From Falsirhodobacter algicola (lineage in GTDB: Bacteria; Pseudomonadota; Alphaproteobacteria; Rhodobacterales; Rhodobacteraceae), in NCBI RefSeq assembly GCF_018279165.1, contig NZ_CP047289.1, forward strand, positions 1,805,001-1,869,000: DNA of 64,000 bases, read 5' to 3'. This document shows positions 45,011 through 54,872 of the stretch, one piece after another. Position 1 is the stretch's first letter; the number at the start of each line of letters is the position of its first letter. A program made the translations under genes and the position numbers. The notes beneath the pieces were generated by a model that had not been told where the DNA came from, made no database searches, and saw nothing but the letters and a program-made list of their open reading frames with translations.

Positions 45011-47891
45011 GGTATCGGCCATTCCCTTGGGCGTCGATTTCCCCTCGGCGCTGGTGCGCGGGCTGCTGGCCCGCATGGAGGGTCAGCCCCCCGAAGCGAT
45101 GGCGCGGGTACAACTGTTCCTCAACACCGCGCGGATGCGCCGCCGCGTGGTGGAGATCCTGACGGCCAGCGGCGCACGCCTCCTGCCGCGCATCCACCTT
45201 CTGGGCGATGTGGCGGCGCTGGTGCCGGACCTGCCCGCCGCCGTGCCGCCGCTGCGCCTGCGGCTGGAACTGGCGCGGCTGATCACGGCGCTGCTGAACG
45301 CGCAGCCCGATCTGGCCCCGCGGGCCGCCACCTTCGATCTGGCCGAAAGCCTCGCCACGCTGCTGGGAGAGATGGGGCAGGAGGATGTCCCCCCCGAGGC
45401 GATCGGCGCGCTGGACGTGTCGCACCATTCGGCGCATTGGGCGCGGACGCAGGCCTTCCTTGCCATCGTCGCGCCCATCTTCGCAGGCCAGCCCGACGGC
45501 GACCGCCGCGCGCGTCTGGCCGTGGAGGCGCTGGCCGCGCGTTGGCAGACCCGCCCGCCCGAAGGCCCGGTGATCGTCGCAGGCTCCACCGGGTCGCGGG
45601 GGACGACCGCGCTCTTCATGCGGGCGGTGGCGGCGCTGCCGCAGGGCGCGCTGGTGCTGCCCGGCTTCGACCGCGATCTGCCGCTGCCGGTCTGGGAGGC
45701 GCTGTCGGATGCCCTCACCGCCGAGGATCATCCCCAATACCGCTTTCACCGGCTGCTGCGCGATCTGGATCTCGGCCCCGGCGATGTGACCGACTGGACG
45801 GACGACATTCCCGTCGCCCCGGCCCGCAACCGCCTCGTCTCGCTCTCGCTGCGCCCCGCGCCCGTCACGGATCAATGGCTGTCGGAGGGGCGCGATCTGG
45901 GATGTCTGCGGGCGGCGGGGCAGGGGCTGACCCTGATCGAAGCGCCGCGCCCCCGGATCGAGGCGCAGGCCATCGCCCTGATCCTGCGCAAGGCCGCCGA
46001 GGACGGACGCCGCGCCGCGCTCATTTCTCCCGACCGGGGACTGACGCGGATGGTCGCGGCGGCGCTGGACCGCTGGGGCATCGTGCCCGACGATTCCGCC
46101 GGCGAGCCGTTGCAACAGACCGCCGCCGGGCGCCTTCTGCGACTGATCGGGCACCTTCCCGGCCGACGACTGACCCCTGAAACGCTGCTGACGCTGCTGA
46201 AGCATCCGCTGACCGCGACCGGTGCGGACCGGGGCAACCATCTGCGCTGGACCCGCGATCTGGAACTGCATCTGCGCCGCAACGGCCCGCCCTTTCCGGT
46301 GGCGGCCGATCTTGCGGCTTGGGCCGCGACGCGGCCCGCCGATGGCGTCGCCGATTGGGCGGAGTGGGTCGGCGCCACGCTGGACGGCTTGGAGGGCATC
46401 GGCACGCGCAGCCTCTCTGCGCATCTGGAGCATCACCTTCGGGTGGCCGAGCGTCTGGCCGCGGGGCCGGGGGCCACGGGATCGGGCGCGCTCTGGTCCG
46501 CTGCGGCGGGCGAGGCCGCCTGCGCCCTCGTATCCGATCTGCGGGCCGAGGCCGAACATGGCGGCGACATGTCCCCCGCCGATTACGCCGAACTGTTCGA
46601 CAGCGTGCTGAGCCGGGGCGAGGTGCGCGAAACCGTCACCGCCCATCCCGGCATCATGATCTGGGGCACGCTGGAGGCGCGGGTGCAGGGCGCGGACCTC
46701 GTGGTGCTGGGGGGGCTGAACGACGGCACATGGCCCTCGTTGCCGGACCCGGACCCGTGGCTGAACCGGCAGATGCGCCTAGCGGCGGGGCTGCTGCTGC
46801 CCGAACGTCAGATCGGGCTTTCGGCCCATGATTACCAACAGGCCGTGGCCATGCCCGAGGTGGTCCTGTCGCGCGCCGTGCGCGATGCCGAGGCGGAGAC
46901 CGTGCCCTCGCGCTGGCTGAACCGGCTGCAGAACCTGATGGCGGGCCTGCCCGCGCAGTCCGGCCCCGAGGCGCTGGAGGAGATGCGCGCGCGCGGCCGC
47001 CGCTGGCTGACGCGTGCCGTCCAGCTGGAGGCGCCGGAGGGCATCCAGCCGCTGGCCCGCCGCCCCGCGCCGCGCCCGCCCGTGGAGGTGCGCCCCCGCC
47101 AGCTTCCGGTGACGGGCATCCGAACGCTGATCCGCGATCCCTATGCGGTCTATGCCAGCACCATCCTGCGCCTGAAGCCGCTTGCGCCGCTGCGCCAGAC
47201 GCCCGATGCGCGGCTGCGCGGATCGGTGCTGCACCGCGTCCTCGAAACCTTCGTGCGCGAAGGCGGGCCGCCCGAACATGCCCGCCTGATGACCGTCGCC
47301 GCCCGCATCCTCGCCGAGGATGTGCCATGGCCCGCCGCCCGCGCCCTCTGGCTTGCGCGGATGGAACGCGCCGCCGATTTCTTCCTTGATCTCGAAGCCG
47401 GATCGGAGGCCGAGCCGGTCTGGCTGGAGGAATCGGGCGGCGTCCGGGTCGATCCGCTCGATTTCCGGCTGACGGCGCGGCCCGACCGCATCGACCGCCT
47501 GCCCGACGGCACGCTGCACATCGTCGATTACAAGACGGGCATACCGCCCACCCCCAAACAGCAGAAGGCGTTCGAAAAGCAATTGCTGCTGGAGGCGGCG
47601 ATGGCCGAACGGGGCGGCTTCCGCGCGCTCGGGCCGACGCCGGTCAGCCGCGTCAGCTATATCGGCCTCGGGCTTACCCCGAAGGTCGAGGCGACGGACA
47701 TCACCGAAGAGCTTCTCGGCGAGGTCTGGGAGCAGCTTCACGCGCTGATCGGACGCTACGGGCTGCGCGAACAGGGCTATGCCGCCCGCCGCGCCGTGTT
47801 CGAGGATCGGATGGCCGGGGATTACGACCATCTCGCCCGCTATGGCGAATGGGAGATGCAGGACCCTTCGCACCCGGAGGATGTGGGATGA
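45003..47891 (+). CDS. addB: AddB, subunit of the AddAB helicase-nuclease
   Basis: The 962-residue protein is the alphaproteobacterial AddB subunit, which with AddA processes DNA double-strand breaks for RecA. The N-terminal half is a degenerate helicase lacking a clear Walker A motif; the C terminus has a RecB-type nuclease with HIVDYKTGIPPTPKQQ and a later YIGL segment. ATG at 45003 overlaps the murU stop. The last base overlaps addA as ATGA. No iron-sulfur cysteines of the Bacillus AddB kind are apparent. Confidence 0.94.
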   Translation: MGEVSAIPLGVDFPSALVRGLLARMEGQPPEAMARVQLFLNTARMRRRVVEILTASGARLLPRIHLLGDVAALVPDLPAAVPPLRLRLELARLITALLNAQPDLAPRAATFDLAESLATLLGEMGQEDVPPEAIGALDVSHHSAHWARTQAFLAIVAPIFAGQPDGDRRARLAVEALAARWQTRPPEGPVIVAGSTGSRGTTALFMRAVAALPQGALVLPGFDRDLPLPVWEALSDALTAEDHPQYRFHRLLRDLDLGPGDVTDWTDDIPVAPARNRLVSLSLRPAPVTDQWLSEGRDLGCLRAAGQGLTLIEAPRPRIEAQAIALILRKAAEDGRRAALISPDRGLTRMVAAALDRWGIVPDDSAGEPLQQTAAGRLLRLIGHLPGRRLTPETLLTLLKHPLTATGADRGNHLRWTRDLELHLRRNGPPFPVAADLAAWAATRPADGVADWAEWVGATLDGLEGIGTRSLSAHLEHHLRVAERLAAGPGATGSGALWSAAAGEAACALVSDLRAEAEHGGDMSPADYAELFDSVLSRGEVRETVTAHPGIMIWGTLEARVQGADLVVLGGLNDGTWPSLPDPDPWLNRQMRLAAGLLLPERQIGLSAHDYQQAVAMPEVVLSRAVRDAEAETVPSRWLNRLQNLMAGLPAQSGPEALEEMRARGRRWLTRAVQLEAPEGIQPLARRPAPRPPVEVRPRQLPVTGIRTLIRDPYAVYASTILRLKPLAPLRQTPDARLRGSVLHRVLETFVREGGPPEHARLMTVAARILAEDVPWPAARALWLARMERAADFFLDLEAGSEAEPVWLEESGGVRVDPLDFRLTARPDRIDRLPDGTLHIVDYKTGIPPTPKQQKAFEKQLLLEAAMAERGGFRALGPTPVSRVSYIGLGLTPKVEATDITEELLGEVWEQLHALIGRYGLREQGYAARRAVFEDRMAGDYDHLARYGEWEMQDPSHPEDVG

Positions 47892-50800
47892 CGATGGATG
47901 ATGCAACGCTGCGGCAGGTGACGGCGGCGCGCCCCGATGCCTCCACATGGCTTTCGGCCAATGCCGGTTCGGGCAAGACGCGGGTGCTGACGGACCGGGT
48001 GGCGCGGCTCTTGCTGGCCGATGTCTCGCCCCAGCGGATCCTGTGCCTGACCTATACCAAGGCCGCCGCGACCGAGATGCAGAACCGCCTGTTCCGCCGC
48101 CTTGGCGAATGGGCGATGCTGGAGGATGCGGCCTTGATCGCGCAGCTGGCCCAGCTGGGCGTGGGGGAGCTTGCGCCCGACACGCTGGCCAAGGCCCGCC
48201 GCCTGTTCGCCCGCGCGATCGAAACGCCGGGCGGGCTGCGCATCCAGACGATTCACTCGTTCTGTGCCACGCTGCTGCGCCGCTTCCCGCTGGAGGCCGG
48301 CGTCTCCCCCAGCTTCACCGAGATGGACGACCGCGCCGCCGCCCTGATGCGCGAGGACATCATGGAAGAGCTGGCCGACCGCCGGCCCGAGATCGTCGAA
48401 CGCCTTGCCCGCAACTTCTCGGGGGCCGATTTCTCCAGCCTGTCGGGGCAGGTCGCGGCCCGCCGCGCCGCCCTGATGCCCCCTATGAGCGAAGAGGCGA
48501 TCTGCGCCGCCTGCGGCCTCGAACCCGGCATGACAACCGAGGCGCTGCTCGCGCGCGTCTTCCTCGGCGGCGAGGAGGAATGGCTGGCCGAGGTCGCGGC
48601 CATCCTCGCCGCCGGCAGCACCACCGACATGAACGCCGCGCCCCATCTGCGCATCCAACCCGACCTCGAGGGGCTGAGCGCGCTGGAGAAGGTCTTTCTG
48701 ACGAAGACCGGCGCCGCGCCCTTCACCGCCAAGATCGGCAAGTTCCCGACCAAGGCGACGCGCACGGCCCTTGGCCCGCTTTTGGACCGGCTGGAGGATC
48801 TGATGCGCCGGGTGGAGGATGCCCGGCCCCAGCGCCTTGCCCTGCGCGCGGCCACGCGCAGCAGCGCGTTGCACGCCTTCGCCGGGGCCTTCCTGCCCGA
48901 ATACGACAGCCGCAAGGCCCAGCGCGGCTGGCTCGATTTCGACGATCTGATCCGGCGCACGGTGCATCTGCTGACCGATCCGTCGGTGGCGCAATGGGTG
49001 CTGTTCCGTCTGGACGGCGGCATCGACCACATCCTCGTGGACGAGGCGCAGGACACCAGCCCCGAACAATGGCGCGTGATCGAACTTCTGGCGCAGGAAT
49101 TTTCCTCCGGGATCGGCGCGCGGGACGTGGAGCGGACGATCTTCGTCGTCGGCGACAAGAAACAGTCGATCTATTCGTTCCAAGGGGCCGATGTCGCGGC
49201 CTTCGACCGCATGAAGGCGCATTTCGCCGAACGTCTGGCCGAGGCGCGGCAGGGCCTTCAGGATCTGCAACTGGAACATTCGTTCCGCTCCTCCTCCACG
49301 ATCCTGCGGCTCGTGGACCGGACCTTCGACGAGGTGCCGCCCGAGGCCTTGGGCGGTCCGATGCGCCACATCGCGTTTCGCGACATGCCGGGCCGGGCCG
49401 AGATCTGGCCCGTCATCGAACCCACGAAGCCCCCCGAGGACGAGGATTGGGCCAGCCCCGTGGACCTCATCTCGGACGAACATCACAACGCGCGGCTGGC
49501 GGCCGAGATCGCGGACCGCATCGACGGGATGATCCGGCAGGGCGTGCAGATCCCCGATGGCGGCGGCTTCCGCCCCTGCCATGCGGGCGATTTCCTGATT
49601 CTGGTGCGGGGCCGGGGCGGGGTGTTCAACCCGCTGATCCGCGCCTGCAAAGTGAAGGGGCTGCCGATTGCGGGGGCCGACCGTCTGAAGCTGGGCGCGG
49701 AACTGGCGGTGCGGGACCTGACGGCGCTGCTCTCCTTCCTCTCGACCCCCGAGGACGATCTGTCGCTTGCTGCCGTGCTCCGCTCGCCGCTCTTGGGCTG
49801 GAGCGAGGACGCGCTCTACCGGCTGGCCCAACCGCGGGAGGGCTATCTCTGGGCCGCGCTGCGCCACGAGGAGTGCGAGGCGACACGCATCCTGCGGGAT
49901 CTGCGCAATCAGGCCGATTATCTGCGCCCCTACGATCTGATCGAACGGATGCTGACGCGCCATGACGGACGGCGGCGGCTTCTGGCGCGCCTCGGCACCG
50001 AGGCGGAGGACGGCATCGACGAGCTTCTGTCCCAAGCCCTCGCCTATGAGCAGACCGACGTGCCGAGCCTGACCGGCTTTCTCAGCTGGCTGACCACCGA
50101 CGAGGTGGAGGTGAAGCGCCGCATGGACAGCGCCGGGCGCATGATCCGGGTGATGACGGTGCATGGGGCCAAGGGCCTCGAGGCGCCGATCGTCATCCTG
50201 CCCGACACGACCAATCCGAGGGCGCGGGACCGGGACGAGCTGGTATCCGTGGAGGGCGGCATGCTGTGGAAGGTCGCCGCCGCCGAAGCGCCGCCGCCCA
50301 TGGCCGCCGCGCTGGAGGCAAGCCGCGCCGCACGCGAAGCGGAATCGCTCCGCCTGCTCTATGTCGCGCTGACGCGGGCGCAATGCTGGCTGATCGCGGC
50401 CGCCGCCGGCGAGGTCAATCAAGAGGCGAGCTGGTACAGCCTGATCCACAAGGGCATGGAACGTGCGGGTGCCGTGCCCCACCAAGGTGGGCTGTTGCTG
50501 CAAGACGGCACATGGCCGGACCCGGCCCCCGAGGCGGACATCGCGCCGCCGCCGCCCGAACCCTTGCCCGACTGGACGCGCCGCCCGGCGGCCGATCCGC
50601 CCGCGCTGGCCCGCAGGCTGTCACCGTCCGATCTGGGCGGGGCGAAGGCGCTGCCCGGCGAAGGTCTGCCCGAAGAGGATGCCAAAGCCCGCGGCACCGC
50701 CCTGCATCTCTTGCTGGAGCATCTGCCGCTCGGCACCATCCCCGAGGCCGATCCCGCCCTTCTGGCCGAAGCGGAGGCGGTGCTGGCGGCGCATCCGGCG

Positions 50801-51121
50801 CTCTTCGCGCCCGAAACGCTGGCCGAGGTGCCGGTGACGGCCGATCTCGACGGTGCGCGGCTGGTCGGCACGATCGACCGGCTGGTGGTGGCGCAGGACC
50901 GCATCCTCGCCGTCGATTTCAAATCGAACGCCACGGTCCCGGCCTCTCCCTCGGCGGTGCCGGAGGGGATTTTGCGCCAGATGGGGGCCTATGCCCATGC
51001 GCTGGCGCAGATCTGGCCGGACCGGCGGGTGGAGACGGCGATCCTTTGGACGAGGCATGCCACGCTGATGCCGCTGCCGCCCGACGCGGTCGCGGCGGCG
51101 CTTCAGCGCAGCAGATCCTGA
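47888..51121 (+). CDS. addA: AddA, UvrD-type helicase-nuclease subunit
   Basis: The 1077-residue protein is the motor and nuclease subunit of AddAB. It shows Walker A ANAGSGKTRVLTDRVARLL, motif Ia TYTKAAATEM, motif II HILVDEAQDTSPEQW, motif III VGDKKQSIYSFQGA, motif V/VI VHGAKGLEAPIV and LYVALTRAQ, and the C-terminal nuclease motif ILAVDFKSNAT. ATG at 47888 overlaps the addB stop. Its 3' end overlaps the convergent rfbA by 19 bases. In related genomes I recall trxA directly downstream; here the rfb genes lie between. Confidence 0.96.
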   Translation: MTMDDATLRQVTAARPDASTWLSANAGSGKTRVLTDRVARLLLADVSPQRILCLTYTKAAATEMQNRLFRRLGEWAMLEDAALIAQLAQLGVGELAPDTLAKARRLFARAIETPGGLRIQTIHSFCATLLRRFPLEAGVSPSFTEMDDRAAALMREDIMEELADRRPEIVERLARNFSGADFSSLSGQVAARRAALMPPMSEEAICAACGLEPGMTTEALLARVFLGGEEEWLAEVAAILAAGSTTDMNAAPHLRIQPDLEGLSALEKVFLTKTGAAPFTAKIGKFPTKATRTALGPLLDRLEDLMRRVEDARPQRLALRAATRSSALHAFAGAFLPEYDSRKAQRGWLDFDDLIRRTVHLLTDPSVAQWVLFRLDGGIDHILVDEAQDTSPEQWRVIELLAQEFSSGIGARDVERTIFVVGDKKQSIYSFQGADVAAFDRMKAHFAERLAEARQGLQDLQLEHSFRSSSTILRLVDRTFDEVPPEALGGPMRHIAFRDMPGRAEIWPVIEPTKPPEDEDWASPVDLISDEHHNARLAAEIADRIDGMIRQGVQIPDGGGFRPCHAGDFLILVRGRGGVFNPLIRACKVKGLPIAGADRLKLGAELAVRDLTALLSFLSTPEDDLSLAAVLRSPLLGWSEDALYRLAQPREGYLWAALRHEECEATRILRDLRNQADYLRPYDLIERMLTRHDGRRRLLARLGTEAEDGIDELLSQALAYEQTDVPSLTGFLSWLTTDEVEVKRRMDSAGRMIRVMTVHGAKGLEAPIVILPDTTNPRARDRDELVSVEGGMLWKVAAAEAPPPMAAALEASRAAREAESLRLLYVALTRAQCWLIAAAAGEVNQEASWYSLIHKGMERAGAVPHQGGLLLQDGTWPDPAPEADIAPPPPEPLPDWTRRPAADPPALARRLSPSDLGGAKALPGEGLPEEDAKARGTALHLLLEHLPLGTIPEADPALLAEAEAVLAAHPALFAPETLAEVPVTADLDGARLVGTIDRLVVAQDRILAVDFKSNATVPASPSAVPEGILRQMGAYAHALAQIWPDRRVETAILWTRHATLMPLPPDAVAAALQRSRS

Positions 51122-51972
51122 AGCGCGCGGCCGTAATCGGTCTTGCGGAAGATCTCGATCCGGGCGCGCAGTTGCCCAGCGTCGATCCAGCCTTGGGTGA
51201 ACGCGATCTCATCGGGGCTGCCGGTCTGAAGGCCCTGCCGGTCCTGCAAGGTGCGCACGAAATTGCCCGCATCCAGCAGGCTGCCATGCGTGCCGGTATC
51301 GAGCCATGCATAGCCGCGCCCCATCAGCTGCACATCCAGCCGCCCGTCGCGCAGATACATCTCCAGCAGGGAGGTGATCTCCAGCTCTCCCCGAGCCGAA
51401 GGGCGCACATCCCGCGCCCGCGCCGGCGCCGTCCCGTCGAGGAAGTAAAGCCCCGTGACGGCATAGGGCGAGGGCGGAACGGCCGGTTTCTCGACGATCG
51501 CCGCGGCGCGGCCATCCGCCCCGAAATCCAGCACGCCGTAGCGTTCGGGATCGGCGACGTGATAGCCGAAGACGGTGCCCCCGTCATGCGCGTCGGCGGC
51601 GCGCAGCAGGTCCGGCAGCCCGTGCCCGAAGAACAGGTTGTCCCCGAGGATCATCGCCGAAGGCGCGCCATCGAGGAAATCCTCGGCGATGCGATAGGCC
51701 TGCGCCAGCCCCTCGGGGGCGGGCTGGACCAGCCATGTCAGCGCGATGCCCCATGCGCTTCCATCGCCCATCAGGCGCTGGAACTGCGGTTGATCCTGCG
51801 GGGTGGTGATGATCGCGATCTCCCGGATGCCGGCCAGCATCAGCACCGACAACGGGTAGTAGATCATCGGCTTGTCATAGAGCGGCAGAAGCTGCTTCGA
51901 CAGCCCGAGCGTGATCGGGTAGAGCCGAGAGCCGCTGCCCCCCGCAAGGATGATGCCTTTGCGTGCGGTCAT
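51103..51972 (-). CDS. rfbA: Glucose-1-phosphate thymidylyltransferase
   Basis: RfbA (RmlA) makes dTDP-glucose from dTTP and glucose 1-phosphate, the first step to dTDP-L-rhamnose. The 289-residue protein begins with the nucleotide-binding KGIILAGGSGSRLYPIT and contains KQLLPLYDKPMIYYPLS, ILGDNLFFGHGL and GYAWLDTGTHGSLLDAG. ATG at 51972 overlaps the rfbD stop by four bases. It is the last gene of the rfbCBDA operon. Confidence 0.97.
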   Translation of the reverse strand: MTARKGIILAGGSGSRLYPITLGLSKQLLPLYDKPMIYYPLSVLMLAGIREIAIITTPQDQPQFQRLMGDGSAWGIALTWLVQPAPEGLAQAYRIAEDFLDGAPSAMILGDNLFFGHGLPDLLRAADAHDGGTVFGYHVADPERYGVLDFGADGRAAAIVEKPAVPPSPYAVTGLYFLDGTAPARARDVRPSARGELEITSLLEMYLRDGRLDVQLMGRGYAWLDTGTHGSLLDAGNFVRTLQDRQGLQTGSPDEIAFTQGWIDAGQLRARIEIFRKTDYGRALQDLLR

Positions 51973-52820
51973 GGTGCCTCCTTCAGATCGTCCAGCATGG
52001 CCCGCAGGCCGCGCCGCCAGTCGGGGCGCGTCAGCCCGAACTGTGCAAGCGTGCCGCATTCGAGCCGCGAATTCAGCGGCCGTGCCGCCGGGGTCGGCCA
52101 ATCGGCGGTGGCGATCCCCTTCACCGTCACGTCCTTTTGGCCCGCTGCGGCAAAGATCGCCCGCGCGAAATCGGCCCAACTGACATCCGGCGCGCCGGAC
52201 AGATGGTGGATGCCGCCGAGGCCGGGATCGAGGGTCAGCCCCTCGGCCATGGCAAGGCAGGCGCGGGCGATGTCGGATGCCGGGGTGGGGCCGCCGATCT
52301 GATCCTCCACCACGCGTAGATGCGCGCCGGGCGTGCCGATGCGCAGCATGGTGCGCACGAAATTCGCCCCCTGCGCCCCGAACACCCACGAGGTGCGCAG
52401 GATCGCATGACGCCCGCCCGCTGCGGCCACGCCCACCTCTCCGGCCCGTTTGGACCGGCCATAGGCGTTGATCGGGCAGGGCGCATCGCCCGGTCGCCAC
52501 GCCCGCGTTCCCGACCCGTCAAAGACGTAATCGGAGGAGATCTGGATCATCGGCACATCCCGTTCGGCCGCCGCCTCCGCCATCGCGGCGGGCGCAGCGC
52601 CGTTGATGACCGTCGCCTCCGCCTCATGGGTTTCGGCCAGATCGACCGCCGTCCATGCGGCGGCATTGATCACCGCCAAAGGGCGCAGCGCGCGGATCGC
52701 GGCGGCGCAGGCGGCGGGATCGGCCAGATCGGCCTCGGCGCGGGACAGGAAGCGGGCCTTCGGCGCAAGGCGGGCCAATTCGCGCGCCACCTGACCGTTT
52801 CGCCCAAAGACGAGGATCAC
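51969..52820 (-). CDS. rfbD: dTDP-4-dehydrorhamnose reductase
   Basis: RfbD (RmlD) carries out the final reduction to dTDP-L-rhamnose. The 283-residue SDR has the Rossmann motif [27 protein letters not shown], and the catalytic Tyr/Lys in [12 protein letters not shown]. It starts with GTG at 52820, overlapping the rfbB stop as GTGA, and ends in an ATGA overlap with rfbA. Length and motifs are standard. Confidence 0.96.
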   Translation of the reverse strand: MILVFGRNGQVARELARLAPKARFLSRAEADLADPAACAAAIRALRPLAVINAAAWTAVDLAETHEAEATVINGAAPAAMAEAAAERDVPMIQISSDYVFDGSGTRAWRPGDAPCPINAYGRSKRAGEVGVAAAGGRHAILRTSWVFGAQGANFVRTMLRIGTPGAHLRVVEDQIGGPTPASDIARACLAMAEGLTLDPGLGGIHHLSGAPDVSWADFARAIFAAAGQKDVTVKGIATADWPTPAARPLNSRLECGTLAQFGLTRPDWRRGLRAMLDDLKEAP

Positions 52821-53857
52821 GCCCCCACCCCCAGCCGCTGCCCCGCGTCACGGCGTTGCAGCAGCGGACGCCACCAATCCTCGTTCGCAAGGAACCAGTC
52901 CACCGTCCGCTCCAACCCCGTGCGGAGCGGCGTTGCGGCGCGCCAGCCCAGTTCGTCACGGATGCGCGCGGGATCGATCGCATAGCGGCGATCATGTCCG
53001 GGCCGGTCCGCAACGAAGGTGATCAGCCGCGCATGGGGCCCCGCCATTGGCCTGCGGTCATCGAGGATGGCGCAGATCATGCGCACGAGGTCGATATTGC
53101 TCGCTTCGCTTTCCCCGCCGATGTTGTAGCTGCGCCCGACGGTCCCCGCCTCCAGCACCCGCAGCAGCGCCTCGGCGTGATCCTCGACGAAGAGCCAGTC
53201 GCGGATATTGGCCCCGTCGCCATAGACGGGGATCGGCTGACCGGACAGCGCCTTCAGGATCACCACAGGGATCAGCTTCTCCGGGTAATGATAGGGGCCG
53301 TAATTGTTGGAACAGTTGCTCATCACGATGGGCAGGCCGAACGTCTCGTGCCATGCGCGCACCAGATGGTCCGACGCCGCCTTGGACGCGGCATAGGGGG
53401 AATTGGGCGCATAGGGCGAGGTTTCGGTAAAACGCCCCTCCGCGCCGAGGGAGCCGAACACCTCGTCGGTAGAGACGTGATGGAAGCGGAACCCCTCGGG
53501 CCGCCCGGCGCCCGCCCAATAGGCGCGGGCGGCTTCGAGCAGGGTGAAGGTGCCAGTCACGTTGGTGTCGATGAACGAGGCCGGTCCGTCGATCGACCGG
53601 TCCACATGGCTTTCGGCGGCCAGATGCATCACCGCCGTCGGGCGATGCGCGGCAAGGATGCGGTCCAGCGCGGCGCGGTCGCGGATATCGGCCTTTTCGA
53701 AGACGTGGCGCGGATCCTTCGCCACCGGATCGAGATTGGCAAGGCACCCGGCATAGGTCAGCGCGTCCAGCGTCACGACGCGGCGCCCGTCTGCGATGGC
53801 GCGGCGCACCACGGCCGAGCCGATGAACCCCGCGCCGCCGGTGATGAGCAGCGTCAT
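52817..53857 (-). CDS. rfbB: dTDP-glucose 4,6-dehydratase
   Basis: RfbB (RmlB) converts dTDP-glucose to the 4-keto-6-deoxy sugar. The 346-residue extended SDR has [31 protein letters not shown], the catalytic [10 protein letters not shown] and [14 protein letters not shown], and [21 protein letters not shown] at 53857 overlaps the rfbC stop by four bases; the longer open frame upstream is rfbC in a different frame. It is the second gene of the operon. Confidence 0.97.
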   Translation of the reverse strand: MTLLITGGAGFIGSAVVRRAIADGRRVVTLDALTYAGCLANLDPVAKDPRHVFEKADIRDRAALDRILAAHRPTAVMHLAAESHVDRSIDGPASFIDTNVTGTFTLLEAARAYWAGAGRPEGFRFHHVSTDEVFGSLGAEGRFTETSPYAPNSPYAASKAASDHLVRAWHETFGLPIVMSNCSNNYGPYHYPEKLIPVVILKALSGQPIPVYGDGANIRDWLFVEDHAEALLRVLEAGTVGRSYNIGGESEASNIDLVRMICAILDDRRPMAGPHARLITFVADRPGHDRRYAIDPARIRDELGWRAATPLRTGLERTVDWFLANEDWWRPLLQRRDAGQRLGVGA

Positions 53858-54420
53858 GCGTCCCCTCCGTCGAAGGGGCTGTCGAACCCGGCCAGCGGCG
53901 GGGCAAGGGCGTCCCGCTCCGACAGCAGGGGGCGGGTGCCGGGGGCAAGCGGCCAATCGATGCCGGCGCTGTCCCAATGGACGGCGATCTCCGTCTCGGG
54001 GGCATAGGGGGCGGTGCATTTGTAGAGGATCTCGGTATCGTCCTCCAAGGTGACGAAGCCGTGCAGAAAGCCCGGCGGGATCCAGATCTGGCGGCCATTC
54101 TGGAACGACAGCTCCACGCCCGTCCATCGGCCATAGGTCGGGCTGCCCCGGCGGACATCGAGCGCCACATCGAAGAGCGCCCCGCGCCCGCAGCGCACCA
54201 GCTTGCCCTGCGCCGCCGGGGGGGCCTGTCCATGAAGACCCCGCAGCGTGCCCGCACGCGCCGAAAAGGAATGGTTGTCCTGCACGAAATCCGGCAGGTC
54301 CAACCCCGCCTGCCGCAGGGTCTGCCGGTTCCATGTCTCGGCGAAGAAGCCGCGCGCATCGCCGAAGCGCCGGGGCGTCAGCACCCGGACCCCCGGAAGG
54401 GCGGTGTCCTCGATCTGCAT
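53854..54420 (-). CDS. rfbC: dTDP-4-dehydrorhamnose 3,5-epimerase
   Basis: RfbC (RmlC) epimerises the keto sugar at C3 and C5. The 188-residue cupin shows [44 protein letters not shown] and APYAPETE. In the catalytic loop the usual LRGLHYQ or LRGLHFQ reads LRGLHGQ; the active His is kept but the aromatic residue is lost. It is the first gene of rfbCBDA. The start ATG is at 54420. Glycosyltransferases that would use the rhamnose are not in the window. Confidence 0.94.
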   Translation of the reverse strand: MQIEDTALPGVRVLTPRRFGDARGFFAETWNRQTLRQAGLDLPDFVQDNHSFSARAGTLRGLHGQAPPAAQGKLVRCGRGALFDVALDVRRGSPTYGRWTGVELSFQNGRQIWIPPGFLHGFVTLEDDTEILYKCTAPYAPETEIAVHWDSAGIDWPLAPGTRPLLSERDALAPPLAGFDSPFDGGDA

Positions 54421-54523
54421 CCTATCTGTCCTTCCTTGGCGGCCCGCGGCGCGGCAGGGCGGCTCCCTTGACGGGCACGGGTCGCATCCTTACCTCTTTT
54501 GCCAACCTGAACCGGAGCATGTC

Positions 54524-54844
54524 ATGGCCACCCTTCCCGTTACCGACGCAACATTCGACGCCGAAGTGCGCCAATCCGACCTTCCCGTCATCGTGGACTT
54601 CTGGGCCGAATGGTGCGGGCCCTGCCGCCAGATCGGCCCCGCACTGGAAGAGCTTGCCGCAGAATATGCCGGCAAGGTCAAGATCGTGAAGGTGAACGTG
54701 GATGAAAATCCCGTCAGCCCAAGCGAACTCGGCGTGCGCGGCATTCCGGCGCTTTTCATGTTCAAGAACGGCGAGGTGGTGTCCAACAAGATCGGTGCCG
54801 CGCCCAAGGCCGCATTGGCCAACTGGATCCAGAGCGGTATCTGA
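54524..54844 (+). CDS. trxA: Thioredoxin
   Basis: The 106-residue thioredoxin is the cytoplasmic disulfide reductant. The active site is [10 protein letters not shown] with Cys31 and Cys34, and the cis-proline motif is [13 protein letters not shown]. The ATG at 54524 follows CGGAG; an out-of-frame ATG lies five bases earlier. It is divergent from rfbCBDA, 103 bases away, and followed by a strong terminator. Confidence 0.97.
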   Translation: MATLPVTDATFDAEVRQSDLPVIVDFWAEWCGPCRQIGPALEELAAEYAGKVKIVKVNVDENPVSPSELGVRGIPALFMFKNGEVVSNKIGAAPKAALANWIQSGI

Positions 54845-54848
54845 GACG

Positions 54849-54872
54849 AGGGCGCCCAAGCGGCGCCCTTTT
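54849..54872. terminator. Bidirectional terminator between trxA and the epimerase gene
   Basis: AGGGCGCC and GGCGCCCT form an 8-bp stem with a five-base loop, ending TTTTC on the plus strand. It lies four bases after the trxA stop and touches the stop codon of the convergent epimerase gene. Confidence 0.88.

Noticed and set aside
50266-52302. 678-residue open frame across the addA/rfbA junction
   Set aside because: It covers the 3' end of addA in a wrong frame and the antisense of rfbA and rfbD; no domain is visible.
51103-54420. rfb genes as part of a mobile element
   Set aside because: No transposase, integrase, tRNA end, direct repeat or change of base composition could be seen at the borders.
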